Of a stretch of DNA of 64,000 nucleotides, positions 8,276 through 17,817 are shown one piece after another. The stretch is from the NCBI GenBank assembly GCA_963925805.1, contig CAWUSE010000006.1:11132-75131 (forward strand), in the 5' to 3' direction. Numbering within the stretch: the stretch's first letter is position 1; each line of letters opens with the position of its first letter. The translations under genes were made by a program, and so were the position numbers. Origin of the DNA: UBA10347 sp905182135 (GTDB lineage: Bacteria; Actinomycetota; Acidimicrobiia; Acidimicrobiales; UBA10347). The notes beneath the pieces are model-generated. The model searched no databases and was not told the DNA's origin. It saw only the letters and a program-made list of their open reading frames with translations.

Positions 8276-9817
8276 CTAGCCGCCGACGGCAGCAGCTACG
8301 CCGGGAACATCAATATCACTGAAGTGAGTGATCATGCCCGGATAAACACCAAACGCAATCGTTGCAGTTGCGGTGATCACTAAAGCTGACTGCAGCGCAA
8401 ACGGAAGCCGAATAGGTGTTGTTTCAAACTCAGTTGGCGCATCCTCGAACCACATTCGAGACGCTAACTTGCCGTAATAACCGAACGCGATCACGGTGTT
8501 CACCGCCGCCAGGGTTGCAAGCACATAGGCCCACCAAACATCGGCTTCGATGAGTGCGCTGAATACGCCGAACTTGGCAAACCAGCCACCCATAGGAGGG
8601 ATGCCCGCAAGCGAAGCCAGAAACACCGTCATGATGATCGCCAAGGCTGGCGACCACTGGAACAGGCCGTTGAACGAACGGATGTGAGCTGTGCGTGTCC
8701 TACGACTCACCGAGAGGATCACCGAGAAAGCCCCCAGGTTCATGGCGGCGTAGATGATCAGGTACGTCACGACGGCCGAAACCGACGTCTGCGCTACGTC
8801 GAGACTTTCGCCAGCAACCGAGAGCGCCGCCAACATGAAGCCAGCTTGAGCCACACCTGAGTAGGCCATAAGCCGTACCAGGTTCTCTTGGCGCAATGCG
8901 GTCAGGTTGCCGATCGTCATCGAAAGTGCAGCCAAGATCCACAGCGCTGGCCCGTAAATCTCGTTTTGGCTCCAGAAGCCCACGAATATCAGATTCATGA
9001 GCGCAACGAAACCAGCACTCTTTGCCGCGACAGCAAGGAATGCAGCGACAGGTGTTGGCGAACCCTCGTAGGTGTCAGGAGCCCAAAGGTGGAACGGCAC
9101 GGCCGACACCTTGAAAGCGAATCCGACAATCACGAGCACGACGCCCAGGCTCACGATTGGTTTTGAGGCCGTTCCGTCACCCAGACCTGCGTTGATCTCA
9201 GATAGGACCGTCGAACCAGTGACACCGAACAGCAACGACATGCCATAGAGCATGAGAGCGCTAGCAAATACGCCATTCAGGTAGTACTTAAGACCCGCCT
9301 CGTTGCTCCTGATATCACGCTTGCGCCAGGTAGCCATGAGATAGGCAGGAATGGAAAGCAGTTCGAGCGCAACGAACACGGTAATCAAATCGCGTGCGCT
9401 AGCCATGACAACCATGCCCAGCAGCGACGAGATGAGCATGCCGTAATATTCGCTCTCCCAGTAATCGCCTTCGCCGATGTAGTCCGTCGACATCAGCACG
9501 ACCATGTAGCCGATCAGAACGAACAATGCCTTCAATATCAGCGAGTAACCATCAACGACGTACACGTCGCTTCCGGCAAATGCCTGACGGGGGTTCGAGG
9601 CAACACCATCGACCGCCAGGGTGATGATCGGAATCAGGACCGTGAGCAGGCCAAGACCAGCAATGGTCGGCGAGATCTTGCGGCCCTTTTCGAGGAACAC
9701 CACATCGATCAGCGTGACGAGTGCGCCAACAGCGAGCAACGTCAGCTCGGGCGCCAGCGCATGCCAGTCGATGTCCGGCCGAACAAAGTCGGCCTGTTGG
9801 AGGAGGGCGGCGAGCAT
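8276..9817 (-). CDS. nuoN: Complex I subunit NuoN (11-gene operon)
   Basis: 513-residue antiporter-like membrane subunit of NADH-quinone oxidoreductase type complex I, in the proton-pumping arm. The proton-antiporter domain is visible as AFKVSAVPFHLWAPDTYEG and VAAFLAVAAKSAGF, and RLMAYSGVAQAGFMLAAL carries the conserved broken-helix region. About 14 transmembrane helices. It is the last gene of the nuo operon; start ATG 9817 lies three bases after the nuoM stop. It differs clearly from the NuoN at 27.7-29.3 kb, so the two operons are not recent duplicates. Confidence 0.95.
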   Translation of the reverse strand: MLAALLQQADFVRPDIDWHALAPELTLLAVGALVTLIDVVFLEKGRKISPTIAGLGLLTVLIPIITLAVDGVASNPRQAFAGSDVYVVDGYSLILKALFVLIGYMVVLMSTDYIGEGDYWESEYYGMLISSLLGMVVMASARDLITVFVALELLSIPAYLMATWRKRDIRSNEAGLKYYLNGVFASALMLYGMSLLFGVTGSTVLSEINAGLGDGTASKPIVSLGVVLVIVGFAFKVSAVPFHLWAPDTYEGSPTPVAAFLAVAAKSAGFVALMNLIFVGFWSQNEIYGPALWILAALSMTIGNLTALRQENLVRLMAYSGVAQAGFMLAALSVAGESLDVAQTSVSAVVTYLIIYAAMNLGAFSVILSVSRRTRTAHIRSFNGLFQWSPALAIIMTVFLASLAGIPPMGGWFAKFGVFSALIEADVWWAYVLATLAAVNTVIAFGYYGKLASRMWFEDAPTEFETTPIRLPFALQSALVITATATIAFGVYPGMITHFSDIDVPGVAAAVGG

Positions 9818-9820
9818 GGG

Positions 9821-11578
9821 TTAATTCCCCGAGGCCGTTTCGAGCGAAGCGAGACGTTCAGCAGCCGCACGTTCGGCCTTGATCCGGTTGTTGTTGAAGC
9901 AGTCGATGCCGTCCTCTTGCTCGAGGCAGCCGCTGCTGTTGGCAACGGTGATGACATCCCCATTGGCGTTTACGACTTCGATCGGATCACCATCGATGTT
10001 GAGGACCACGACACTCTCGACTTCGAGAGAGCCAATGACCGCATCATCGGTCAGATTAAAGATTGCATTCGGGTAGAAACCGAAGACAACGATCAGAACG
10101 AGAAAGGGGGACCACGAGATCCACTCGAACTTTGACACGTCGCGAATATGCGGGTCGTTTGCGAACTCTTCGGTTGGGTTCCCAAAAGCTGTCTTCTGAA
10201 CCATCCACAGCAAGTAGCCCGCTGCGAGAACCGTGCCTAGTGCGGCAACAACCATGAAGGCACGCCAGACCGACTCGTTCAAGATCGCGGCCGGATTGTA
10301 GCTGGCGAGGATGGCGGGGAACTCGCCCCAGAAGCCGGCAAGGCCGGGCAGACCCAACGACGCCATGGCGGCGAAAGCCAGGATCCAGCCCAGCTTGGGG
10401 GCTTGCAGTAGCAGCCCGCCCAGGCGACCCATATCGAGCGTGTGGTAGCGGTCCTTCATCGAGCCAGCCACGAAGAACAACATGCCAGTGATCAGGCCGT
10501 GAGCGACCATACCGAAGATGGCGGCGTTGATCCCGAAGTCGGTCAACGTCGAGATACCGAGCATCACGAAACCCATATGGGCCACTGATGAGAACGCGAT
10601 CAGACGTTTCATGTCAGTCTGCGCCAGACAACCAAGAGCCCCGTAGATAATGCCGATGACCGCTAGCAAACCAATTACTGGCGCCCATGCCGCAGCGGCT
10701 TCGGGCAGGAACGGAATGGCAATGCGAACAAAGCCGTACGTGCCGAGCTTGAGCAATACCGCGGCCAGGATGACCGAACCAACCGTTGGTGCCTGGGTGT
10801 GAGCATCGGGCAGCCAAGTGTGGAACGGGAACATCGGGACCTTGACACCAAAGCCGATGAACATGCCACCAAAGACCCAAAGCTGAGCGGAGCGAGCAAT
10901 ACCCGCCGTTGCACCGGTTGAGAGCAGTCGCATATCAAAGGTGCGTTCGGTGGCAGAGACAACGTCGCCAGCCATAGTCGAGTTCGTTCCGTCGGCCAGA
11001 AAGAACAGGGCCAGGAAGCTGACCAGCATGAGGGCTGAACCGAACAGCGTGTAGAGGAAGAACTTCAGCGATGCGTAGCGGCGATCGTCGCCACCCCATA
11101 CACCGATCAAGAAGAACATCGGCAGCAGCACAACTTCGAAGAAGACGAAGAACAGAATTAGATCTTGGGCTATGAACGAACCGATCATGCCGGTCTCGAG
11201 GACCAGTATGAGCGACAGGAACGCCTTGGGATTGTGCGGCTCAGGGAAGTGGCCAAACGAGTAAATGATGCACAACGGCACCACACCCAGCGTCAAGATC
11301 AGCAACGGCAACGAAATACCGTCGAGAGCAACGATATATCGGCTGTTGATGACGTTGATCCACTCTTTATCAACAACGAATTGCAGTGCTCCTGCATCGC
11401 CGTAATCAAAGTTGAACAACAGCAACACACCAAAGACAGCAGCGATGAGCGAAGTGCCCAACGCGATCATCTTGTGTGCTGACTCTTCTTCCTTTGGCGT
11501 GGCCATCATCACCAAGGCACCGACTAGCGGAACGAAAGTGACGAGGGTTAGGCCCCAGTCGTCGAGAAATGCTTCCAT
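9821..11578 (-). CDS. nuoM: Complex I subunit NuoM with soluble C-terminal tail
   Basis: 585-residue antiporter-like subunit. Family marks are FFVFFEVVLLPMFFLIGVWG (key glutamate), KVPMFPFHTWLPDAHTQAP and RLIAFSSVAHMGFV. The membrane domain ends near residue 510; about 70 hydrophilic residues follow, with DGDPIEVVNANGDVI, two cysteines (GCLEQEDGIDCF) and a helical alanine-rich end. Such a tail is absent from the second NuoM in this window. It is coupled to nuoL (14-bp gap) and nuoN (3-bp gap). Confidence 0.95.
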   Translation of the reverse strand: MEAFLDDWGLTLVTFVPLVGALVMMATPKEEESAHKMIALGTSLIAAVFGVLLLFNFDYGDAGALQFVVDKEWINVINSRYIVALDGISLPLLILTLGVVPLCIIYSFGHFPEPHNPKAFLSLILVLETGMIGSFIAQDLILFFVFFEVVLLPMFFLIGVWGGDDRRYASLKFFLYTLFGSALMLVSFLALFFLADGTNSTMAGDVVSATERTFDMRLLSTGATAGIARSAQLWVFGGMFIGFGVKVPMFPFHTWLPDAHTQAPTVGSVILAAVLLKLGTYGFVRIAIPFLPEAAAAWAPVIGLLAVIGIIYGALGCLAQTDMKRLIAFSSVAHMGFVMLGISTLTDFGINAAIFGMVAHGLITGMLFFVAGSMKDRYHTLDMGRLGGLLLQAPKLGWILAFAAMASLGLPGLAGFWGEFPAILASYNPAAILNESVWRAFMVVAALGTVLAAGYLLWMVQKTAFGNPTEEFANDPHIRDVSKFEWISWSPFLVLIVVFGFYPNAIFNLTDDAVIGSLEVESVVVLNIDGDPIEVVNANGDVITVANSSGCLEQEDGIDCFNNNRIKAERAAAERLASLETASGN

Positions 11579-11592
11579 GAATATCTAGACCC

Positions 11593-14208
11593 TCAGATAA
11601 CGATGATGAGCAGGCCCGCAAGCAGGGTTGCGCCTGCAAACATGACGGTTGCGTATTGTTGGACTTTGCCGGTTGACCAGCGGCGCAATTCGCCACCGGC
11701 TCCTTGCGAACCACGACCGGCAGCATTGACGGAACCGTCGATGACACCTTGGTCGATGTACTTGTAGAGCGCGTCGGCCGTCTTGACCGAATTCTTGCCG
11801 ACCTCGTCGACGGCTGCATCAATGACGTTCTCGTGCACCCAGTTGGCAGCGTTCGCCATTGGCTGCTTAACAACGGAGGCAATACCCATGCCTGTGCGCA
11901 ACGCTGCGGTCACAATGGTGAAGATCGTCAGGCCGAGTATGACCCCCCACATGACTGACGGCCAGAACGGTTGGTTCAAGCCGTTGTCTAGCGAGAAGCC
12001 AAGCGTCAAGCCAGCAGCAGCGCCGAAGATGGTGCCCATGGCATTGGCACCAGCAGCGCCGACAGGCTCACCGCCGTCATAGATGTGATCCAGGTAATAA
12101 CGATTCTTGAGCATGGTGTGACCGGCCTTGAGTAGGCGGCTGCGCTCGGTAGGACCATTAACTAACTCGGTCGCAGAAGGACTCTGCGCGTTGACTCTGA
12201 CGAAGTAGTAGTAGTACGCAACACCAACAGCTGAGGCCACGACCAGCGTCGAGAAAATCGCAAGGGACCAGCTTGGATCCGCATGGCTGATCTTGGGGAA
12301 GTAGCCCGTTGCTGCCAGCGGTTCAACGTAGTGCTCAAATCGCAGCGTCCATCCCGACGGCAAGCCAAGGAATCCCTTTGGCAAGTTCATGAGACCGGCA
12401 ACAACAGCCAAGCCAGCCAAGATGCGCAGCGGCCACAGAATGCGTGGACCCGACTCGTGCGGATCGCCATGATGAGCGTCGTCGTGGTGTCCGCCTCGGA
12501 ACTCACCAAAGAAGGTCAGGTACATGACTCGAGTCATGTAGGCCGCCGTCATTGCTGCGGTGATCATGCCCATAACAAGCATGATTGTGTAGGCGCCATT
12601 GGCATGGCTTTCGCCTTCGAAGAATCCCCAGCCGCCAGTACCAGCCAGAATCTCGTCCTTGGACCAGAAGCCAGCGAGCGGCGGAAGGCCTGCGAGCGCA
12701 ATCGAGCCGATCAAGAAAGTCTTGTAAGTGGTCGGCATGAACTTGCGCATGCCACCCATGTCCTTCTTCATATCAAAGCTGTGCACGGCGTGGCTGACAG
12801 AGCCGGCGCCCAGGAATAGGCATGCCTTGAAGAGCGCGTGCGTGGTTAGGTGGAAGACAGCAGCAGTCCATGCGCCCACACCCAGTGCCAGGGTCATATA
12901 GCCGAGCTGGCTAATCGTCGAGTACGCCAGCACCTTTTTGATGTCGTCTTGCACAAACGCCAGCGATGCGCCCACCAAGGTGGTCACCGCGCCAATCACG
13001 GCGAGTGCATTGATGCTGGAGCCGCCGATCGACAAGCCGTGGAAGAAGACGCCATAGAGGCGTGCGATCAGGTAGACGCCGGCGACAACCATGGTGGCGG
13101 CGTGGATCAAAGCGGAGACGGGCGTAGGGCCAGCCATAGCGTCGGGCAACCAGGTGTGCAGGAAGAACTGGCCGGACTTGGACATGACCGCTGCCAGCAG
13201 ACACAACGAGGCGATCAACAACAGCGTGTGGCTGGTTGTGCCTTCGATGGCGCCTGCATTGATCTCAATAATGCCCCACTTCTCGTCAGAGGCGAAGAAA
13301 AGGACGATCATGCCGATCAGCAGACCGATATCGCCAACACGGTTGGTCAGGAAGGCCTTGAGTGCCGCGTCTGAGTTGGGTTGCTCTTCCCACCAATGAC
13401 CAATCAAGGCAAAGGAACAGACGCCGACAAGCTCCCAACCAACAATCATCTGCAGCACGTTTGCACTGGTCACGAAGAACAACATCGCTGCGGTAAACAG
13501 CGACAGGAAACCAAAGTAATGAGTGAAGCGGCGGTCGCCAGCGACGTAGTCGGTGCTGTAAATATGCACCAGCAGCGACACCAGCGTGACAACAACGAGC
13601 AGCGTGACTGTCAGACCGTCGACCATCGTGCCAACAGTGAAGTTGATGCCACCGTTGGACCACCAAGTGCGCTCAGAGACAACAGCTTTAGCTGCTGCGG
13701 CGGTGCTGCCTTCTTCGGCTTCGGTGAAAGCCGTCAGCGCTGATGCAGACTCGCCATCGCTTGAGCCAACCCCGGTATCAACCTGAAAGGCACCCTCCTC
13801 GTCGTGGTGCTCGTCGGCATCAGCCTCGGCGTCGTGGTGCTCGTCGGCATCAGCCTCAGCGTCGTGGTGCTCGTCGGCATCAGCCTCAGCGTCGTGGTGC
13901 TCGTCGGCATCAGCCTCAGCGTCGTGGTGCTCGTCGACAATGTAATCGCACGTTTCGGGAGTGCATGCAGCGGCTTCGTTGACCTGGCCGATCCACTGAC
14001 CGGCGGTCAGCAGAGCCAGAACGAAACAGACAGCAACGGCGGCGATGCCGACTTCGCTGCCACCCCTGGGCATGCGCTTTCCGAAGCCAAGAATCACGAC
14101 GAATGAAGCCGCCATGATTGCAGGAATGATCCACACGTTCTCGAGGAAGAATCCACTAGCCTCGATGGCCAGATTGCTGGCCTCGGTGGCCAGATACGTC
14201 GTACTCAT
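11593..14208 (-). CDS. nuoL: Complex I subunit NuoL with His/Asp repeat insertion
   Basis: 871-residue NuoL, much longer than usual (about 610-660). Core marks: GWELVGVCSFALIGHWW, SKSGQFFLHTWLPDAMAGP, HAATMVVAGVYL and KKVLAYSTISQLGYM. The extra length is a loop after the second hydrophobic segment: residues 92-136 are EHHDAEADAD-type repeats, followed by an acidic region to about residue 185. There is also a distal GGHHDDAHHGDPHE segment and a longer C-terminus. The repeat loop probably lies outside the membrane; His/Asp/Glu content suggests divalent metal or proton buffering (inference). Confidence 0.95.
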   Translation of the reverse strand: MSTTYLATEASNLAIEASGFFLENVWIIPAIMAASFVVILGFGKRMPRGGSEVGIAAVAVCFVLALLTAGQWIGQVNEAAACTPETCDYIVDEHHDAEADADEHHDAEADADEHHDAEADADEHHDAEADADEHHDEEGAFQVDTGVGSSDGESASALTAFTEAEEGSTAAAAKAVVSERTWWSNGGINFTVGTMVDGLTVTLLVVVTLVSLLVHIYSTDYVAGDRRFTHYFGFLSLFTAAMLFFVTSANVLQMIVGWELVGVCSFALIGHWWEEQPNSDAALKAFLTNRVGDIGLLIGMIVLFFASDEKWGIIEINAGAIEGTTSHTLLLIASLCLLAAVMSKSGQFFLHTWLPDAMAGPTPVSALIHAATMVVAGVYLIARLYGVFFHGLSIGGSSINALAVIGAVTTLVGASLAFVQDDIKKVLAYSTISQLGYMTLALGVGAWTAAVFHLTTHALFKACLFLGAGSVSHAVHSFDMKKDMGGMRKFMPTTYKTFLIGSIALAGLPPLAGFWSKDEILAGTGGWGFFEGESHANGAYTIMLVMGMITAAMTAAYMTRVMYLTFFGEFRGGHHDDAHHGDPHESGPRILWPLRILAGLAVVAGLMNLPKGFLGLPSGWTLRFEHYVEPLAATGYFPKISHADPSWSLAIFSTLVVASAVGVAYYYYFVRVNAQSPSATELVNGPTERSRLLKAGHTMLKNRYYLDHIYDGGEPVGAAGANAMGTIFGAAAGLTLGFSLDNGLNQPFWPSVMWGVILGLTIFTIVTAALRTGMGIASVVKQPMANAANWVHENVIDAAVDEVGKNSVKTADALYKYIDQGVIDGSVNAAGRGSQGAGGELRRWSTGKVQQYATVMFAGATLLAGLLIIVI
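13801..13935. repeat. 30-bp tandem repeat inside nuoL encoding EHHDAEADAD units
   Basis: About four and a half copies of a 30-bp unit, nearly identical at the DNA level, in frame within nuoL (residues 92-136). Per 10-residue unit: two His and five acidic residues. Low divergence between units indicates recent expansion. Confidence 0.95.
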
Positions 14209-14212
14209 GTGA

Positions 14213-14515
14213 TCAGCCCTTCAAGAGGTCGACCTGGTGAAGGTCGATGTTCTTGGAGTTGCGATAGATGGTTAGAACAAGCGCCAAGCCAACGCCGACT
14301 TCGGCGGCGGCTACAGCAATGATGAACAAGGCAAACACTTCGGCGGGGATCGCTGCGCCATTGAAGGCACCAAAGGCGATCAGATTGATGTTGACTGCAT
14401 TCAAGATGAGCTCGATCGACATGAGTACGAGCACGGCGTTACGCCGAGCCAGCACGCCATAAACGCCGATACAAAACAAGACAGACGACAGGATCAAGAA
14501 CTGGACGAGGTACAT
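14213..14515 (-). CDS. nuoK: Complex I subunit NuoK
   Basis: 100-residue three-helix membrane subunit. LMSIELILNAVNINLIAF carries the conserved glutamate (SIELILN) of helix two, and FALFIIAVAAAEVGVGLAL carries the second conserved glutamate (AAAEVGVGLAL), both part of the central proton channel. Length is standard. The stop is four bases before nuoL. Confidence 0.97.
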   Translation of the reverse strand: MYLVQFLILSSVLFCIGVYGVLARRNAVLVLMSIELILNAVNINLIAFGAFNGAAIPAEVFALFIIAVAAAEVGVGLALVLTIYRNSKNIDLHQVDLLKG

Positions 14516-14526
14516 CGGAGACTCCC

Positions 14527-15072
14527 CTACTCTTTCCGGGCCACGACGATGGCGCCTATCAGGGCGGCAAGCAGCAGAACTGAGATCGCTTCAAACGCCA
14601 CTATGTAGGTGCTGAAGATCGAATCGGAAACTTGTTCCACAGTGGTTGGGGCCCGATCGAGTGCATCGATTACGAGCGTGCCATCACTCCACGGAGCTTT
14701 GGCGAAGTCGACCACGGCAAACCCCATGACCAGCAATAGCAACACCGCTGTAAGAATCGCGGGTACCACATTGTCATGACTCAGGCCGTCTTCGGCACCG
14801 ACCTTAGCTCGGGTAAGCATGATGCCGAACAGGAACAGCACGATGACTGCGCCGATGTAGACCAGCACCTGGGTGACACCAACGAATTCGGCACCAAGCA
14901 GGATGAACTGAGCGGCGACGCCCGCCAACACAACAACCAGATAGAGGGCTGCGTGCACCATGTTGCTGGTCGTAACGACCCGCAACGCAGCGATCACCAT
15001 GACAGCAGCAATCAGGTAGAAGAAGACGTTCTGGGCAACGACTGTTTCAGCGGTAGCAAGGGTCGCTGTCAT
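14527..15072 (-). CDS. nuoJ: Complex I subunit NuoJ
   Basis: 181-residue five-helix membrane subunit. The family region AALYLVVVLAGVAAQFILLGAEFVG followed by QVLVYIGAVIVLFLFGIML is clearly present (the pi-bulge helix three of NuoJ). A hydrophilic loop separates helices four and five. The start overlaps the nuoI stop by four bases. Confidence 0.95.
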   Translation of the reverse strand: MTATLATAETVVAQNVFFYLIAAVMVIAALRVVTTSNMVHAALYLVVVLAGVAAQFILLGAEFVGVTQVLVYIGAVIVLFLFGIMLTRAKVGAEDGLSHDNVVPAILTAVLLLLVMGFAVVDFAKAPWSDGTLVIDALDRAPTTVEQVSDSIFSTYIVAFEAISVLLLAALIGAIVVARKE

Positions 15073-15611
15073 GACGAAGGACTCGGCAGTTTCTTTATCT
15101 TGACCTCGGCCCCGGCTTCATAAGCTGGGTATTCAGGCACGGTGTGCATCCAATCGGCAAGGCGTCCCTTGTCGTGGAGCATGTCGGCAATCTTCATTTC
15201 GCTGAACTCGAACTCGGGGCTCCAGAACAGCGCATCAAACGGGCAGACATCAACACAGATTCCGCAGTACATACACAGCGCAAAGTCAATGTCGAAGCGG
15301 TCGAGCTTGTTCTTCTGGCGCGGCTTGCCGCCAGCACGGCGAGGCGGAGCAAGCTCCTTGTGACCTTCGATGTAGATACACCAGTCGGGGCACTCGCGAG
15401 CGCACAACATGCAGGCCGTGCAGTTGTCGTGATGCAGCGCTATGACACCACGAGCACGGGCGGGTGGTGCCTCTTTTTCGTGCGGGTACTGGACGGTGTG
15501 TGCGCCCTTGGATGGAGCAGGCGGTTTGGTTGGCCCGTCGGGGAAGACGGTCTTAAAGAACGTCTTGGCAGTCACACCAAGACCGACCAACATGCCGGGT
15601 AGTTGAGGCAT
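15069..15611 (-). CDS. nuoI: Complex I subunit NuoI (two [4Fe-4S] clusters)
   Basis: 180-residue ferredoxin-like subunit carrying clusters N6a and N6b, with motifs CTACMLCARECP and CMYCGICVDVCP, each followed by the expected distal residues. It sits between the peripheral and membrane arms. In this operon, which lacks nuoE, nuoF and nuoG, NuoI is the outermost Fe-S subunit encoded and so a likely entry point for electrons from an external donor such as ferredoxin (inference from the 11-subunit complexes of other lineages). The ATG overlaps the nuoH stop by one base. Confidence 0.95.
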   Translation of the reverse strand: MPQLPGMLVGLGVTAKTFFKTVFPDGPTKPPAPSKGAHTVQYPHEKEAPPARARGVIALHHDNCTACMLCARECPDWCIYIEGHKELAPPRRAGGKPRQKNKLDRFDIDFALCMYCGICVDVCPFDALFWSPEFEFSEMKIADMLHDKGRLADWMHTVPEYPAYEAGAEVKIKKLPSPSS

Positions 15612-16627
15612 TAGAAGACCACCTTGAAGATTGCGGTCACGACAATATTAAACAGTGACAATGGAATCAGGAATTTCCAGGCCAAGCGCTGCAACTGGTC
15701 TTCGCGGAACCGAGGATAGGTAATACGAAACCAGAAGATCAGGAAGGCAATGAGGATCATTTTGCCGGCGAGAACGAGCGGCCCTATGTAGTCCATGATC
15801 TCGGCGTTGGCGTCGACAAACGGGATTGTCCAGCCGCCAAGGAACAACGTGGCGCCAATAGCCGAAAAGACTGCGGCGGTAGCGAATTCACCGATGAAGA
15901 ACAATAGGAAACGAATACCCGAGTACTCAGTGAGATAACCAGTGACGAGCTCAGATTCAGCGACCGGCATATCGAACGGGGGCTGAGTGAGTTCGGCCTG
16001 GATGGCGACTAGGAAGATCAGGAAACCCAGGAACTGCGGAATAATGAACCAGACGCCGAAGTCGGCTTGGGCGGCAACGATGCCCTTCATGTTTAGCGTG
16101 CCAGCCATTATGACCACGCCAACAACCGACAGGACCAGCGGCAGCTCATAAGCAATGAGCTGGCCAGCAGCGCGAATACCGCCAAGGAGCGAGTACTTGC
16201 TCGCTGAACCCCACCCGGCCATAAGGATCCCGATTACCGATATTGACGACACGGCCATCGCAAAATAGATGCCGGTGTTCAGGTCAATGAAGTGGGTATC
16301 GGGGCCCGCTGGCAGCACCAGCACCAACATGAACGTTGAGACCAGCACCACAAACGGCGCCGCAGCAAATACAAATCGATCGGCCTTGCTGGGGAAGATA
16401 TCTTCCTTTTGCAAAAACTTGCCAAACTCAGCCAGAAGCTGAAGCTGACCGTACGGGCCAGCCTCCATTGGACCCAAGCGACTCTGCATGAAGCTCATCA
16501 TCTTGAACAAGAACAAGTAGACAAGTGCGCCCGTGGGCAAAAGCACTGCAACAAGACCGATACCGATCTTGGTGAGCGTCTCAACCCAGTAGGGCGGGTT
16601 GACGGCGAGGAAGTGTGCGAGCGTCAT
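15611..16627 (-). CDS. nuoH: Complex I subunit NuoH
   Basis: 338-residue membrane subunit at the quinone-binding junction. Characteristic stretches are QSRLGPMEAGPYGQLQ near the N-terminus, AELTQPPFDMPVAESELVTGYLTEYSG (the acidic quinone-site loop) and the terminal WFRITYPRFREDQLQRLAWK. The start is set at ATG 16627 (MTLAHFLAV), which overlaps the nuoD stop as TGATG; longer frames would run into nuoD. Eight hydrophobic helices are expected. Confidence 0.96.
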   Translation of the reverse strand: MTLAHFLAVNPPYWVETLTKIGIGLVAVLLPTGALVYLFLFKMMSFMQSRLGPMEAGPYGQLQLLAEFGKFLQKEDIFPSKADRFVFAAAPFVVLVSTFMLVLVLPAGPDTHFIDLNTGIYFAMAVSSISVIGILMAGWGSASKYSLLGGIRAAGQLIAYELPLVLSVVGVVIMAGTLNMKGIVAAQADFGVWFIIPQFLGFLIFLVAIQAELTQPPFDMPVAESELVTGYLTEYSGIRFLLFFIGEFATAAVFSAIGATLFLGGWTIPFVDANAEIMDYIGPLVLAGKMILIAFLIFWFRITYPRFREDQLQRLAWKFLIPLSLFNIVVTAIFKVVF

Positions 16628-17817
16628 CAGCGGTCGATGTCTCCGAGAATGAAGTAGAGCGAGGCAAGAATAGTCGCTATATCGGGCACATATACGCCTT
16701 CGAGCAACCATGGCGAAATCGACATGTTCGAAAAGGAAGCAGTGCGGATCTTGACCCGGAACGGGGTCAATTCGCCCTTGCTAATGACGTAATAACCCAT
16801 GGCACCGAGCGGATTCTCAGTCTGTACGTACGACTCACCCGCAGGAACCTTGATGATGCGAGGCACCTTGGCCATGATCGGGCCCGTAGGCAGCCCGTCG
16901 AGCAACTGCTCGACCATGTAGGTTGCTTCGCGGGTCTCTTGCAGGCGGACCCAGTAGCGAGAGAATGAGTCACCGTCAGGATGAGTCCAGACTTTCCAGT
17001 CAAGGTCCTTCCACGCCAAGGGTGATTCTGCGTCGCGACGTAGATCCCAATCGACGCCCGAAGCACGCAAATTGGCGCCACTCAGGCCGTAGCTGGTTGC
17101 CACATCGGCAGGAATAACGCCCACACCGCGGCAACGGCTTTGGAAGATTTCGTTTCCAACAACGAGATCTTCCATCTCGTCGCAGAAATCACGAACCTTT
17201 TGCATCGACGACTTGGTTTCCTTGATCCAACCGGCAGGAAGGTCGTCTTTAACGCCACCAATGCGGTTGAAGTTGGGATGGAAACGGCCCCCGGTCACAG
17301 ATTCGATCTGGTTCAGAACGAACTCACGGTCGCGGAAGGCATAGAAGATGGCAGTAACGCCGCCAAGCTGCACGGCCATATCGCCGAGGAACAGCATGAT
17401 GTTGGCAATACGGCCCATTTCGAACAGGGCGGTGCGGATGTACTGGGCGCGTGGCGGCGCCTCGACTTCCATGAGTTCTTCGGCCGCCAAGATGAACGGC
17501 ACCTCGTTGGCAAAGCTGCCAACCCAGTCGATGCGGTTGATCAGAGTAGTGACCTGTGGGTACGTGCGCACCTCAGTGAGCTTTTCGTAGCCACGGTGCA
17601 TGTAGCCCATGATTGGTTCAGCGCTAATGACCTGTTCGCCGTCGAGGCGGGCCACGATTCGCAGCGTTCCGTGTGTAGCAGGATGCTGCGGACCAATATT
17701 GAGGGTCATACCCTCAGTCTCGAGTTCAACATTGACGCGTGCATCGGCAGCTTGGGCTGCGATGTAGCGAAGCTGTTCGCTGTTGTTGATGTCTAGATCA
17801 GCAGTCATGTCGGTCAT
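16627..17817 (-). CDS. nuoD: Complex I subunit NuoD
   Basis: 396-residue 49-kDa subunit forming part of the quinone site with NuoB. It starts with an acidic leader, then LNIGPQHPATHGTLR, the HxxTH-type segment lining the quinone cavity, GYMHRGYEKLTE and RIDWVGSFANEVPF. It ends LYFILGDIDR, the conserved -GDxDR terminus. Some positions differ from the second copy (for example LNIGPQHPATH here versus VNMGPVHPSTH there), consistent with separate lineages. It overlaps nuoC by four bases. Confidence 0.96.
   Translation of the reverse strand: MTDMTADLDINNSEQLRYIAAQAADARVNVELETEGMTLNIGPQHPATHGTLRIVARLDGEQVISAEPIMGYMHRGYEKLTEVRTYPQVTTLINRIDWVGSFANEVPFILAAEELMEVEAPPRAQYIRTALFEMGRIANIMLFLGDMAVQLGGVTAIFYAFRDREFVLNQIESVTGGRFHPNFNRIGGVKDDLPAGWIKETKSSMQKVRDFCDEMEDLVVGNEIFQSRCRGVGVIPADVATSYGLSGANLRASGVDWDLRRDAESPLAWKDLDWKVWTHPDGDSFSRYWVRLQETREATYMVEQLLDGLPTGPIMAKVPRIIKVPAGESYVQTENPLGAMGYYVISKGELTPFRVKIRTASFSNMSISPWLLEGVYVPDIATILASLYFILGDIDR

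Noticed and set aside
13801..13935. Possible CRISPR-like array
   Set aside because: The units are contiguous without spacers and are in frame within nuoL, so this is a coding tandem repeat.
13743..14106. Repetitive Arg/His-rich and Val-rich open frames on the + strand
   Set aside because: They are the complementary readings of the 30-bp repeat in nuoL.
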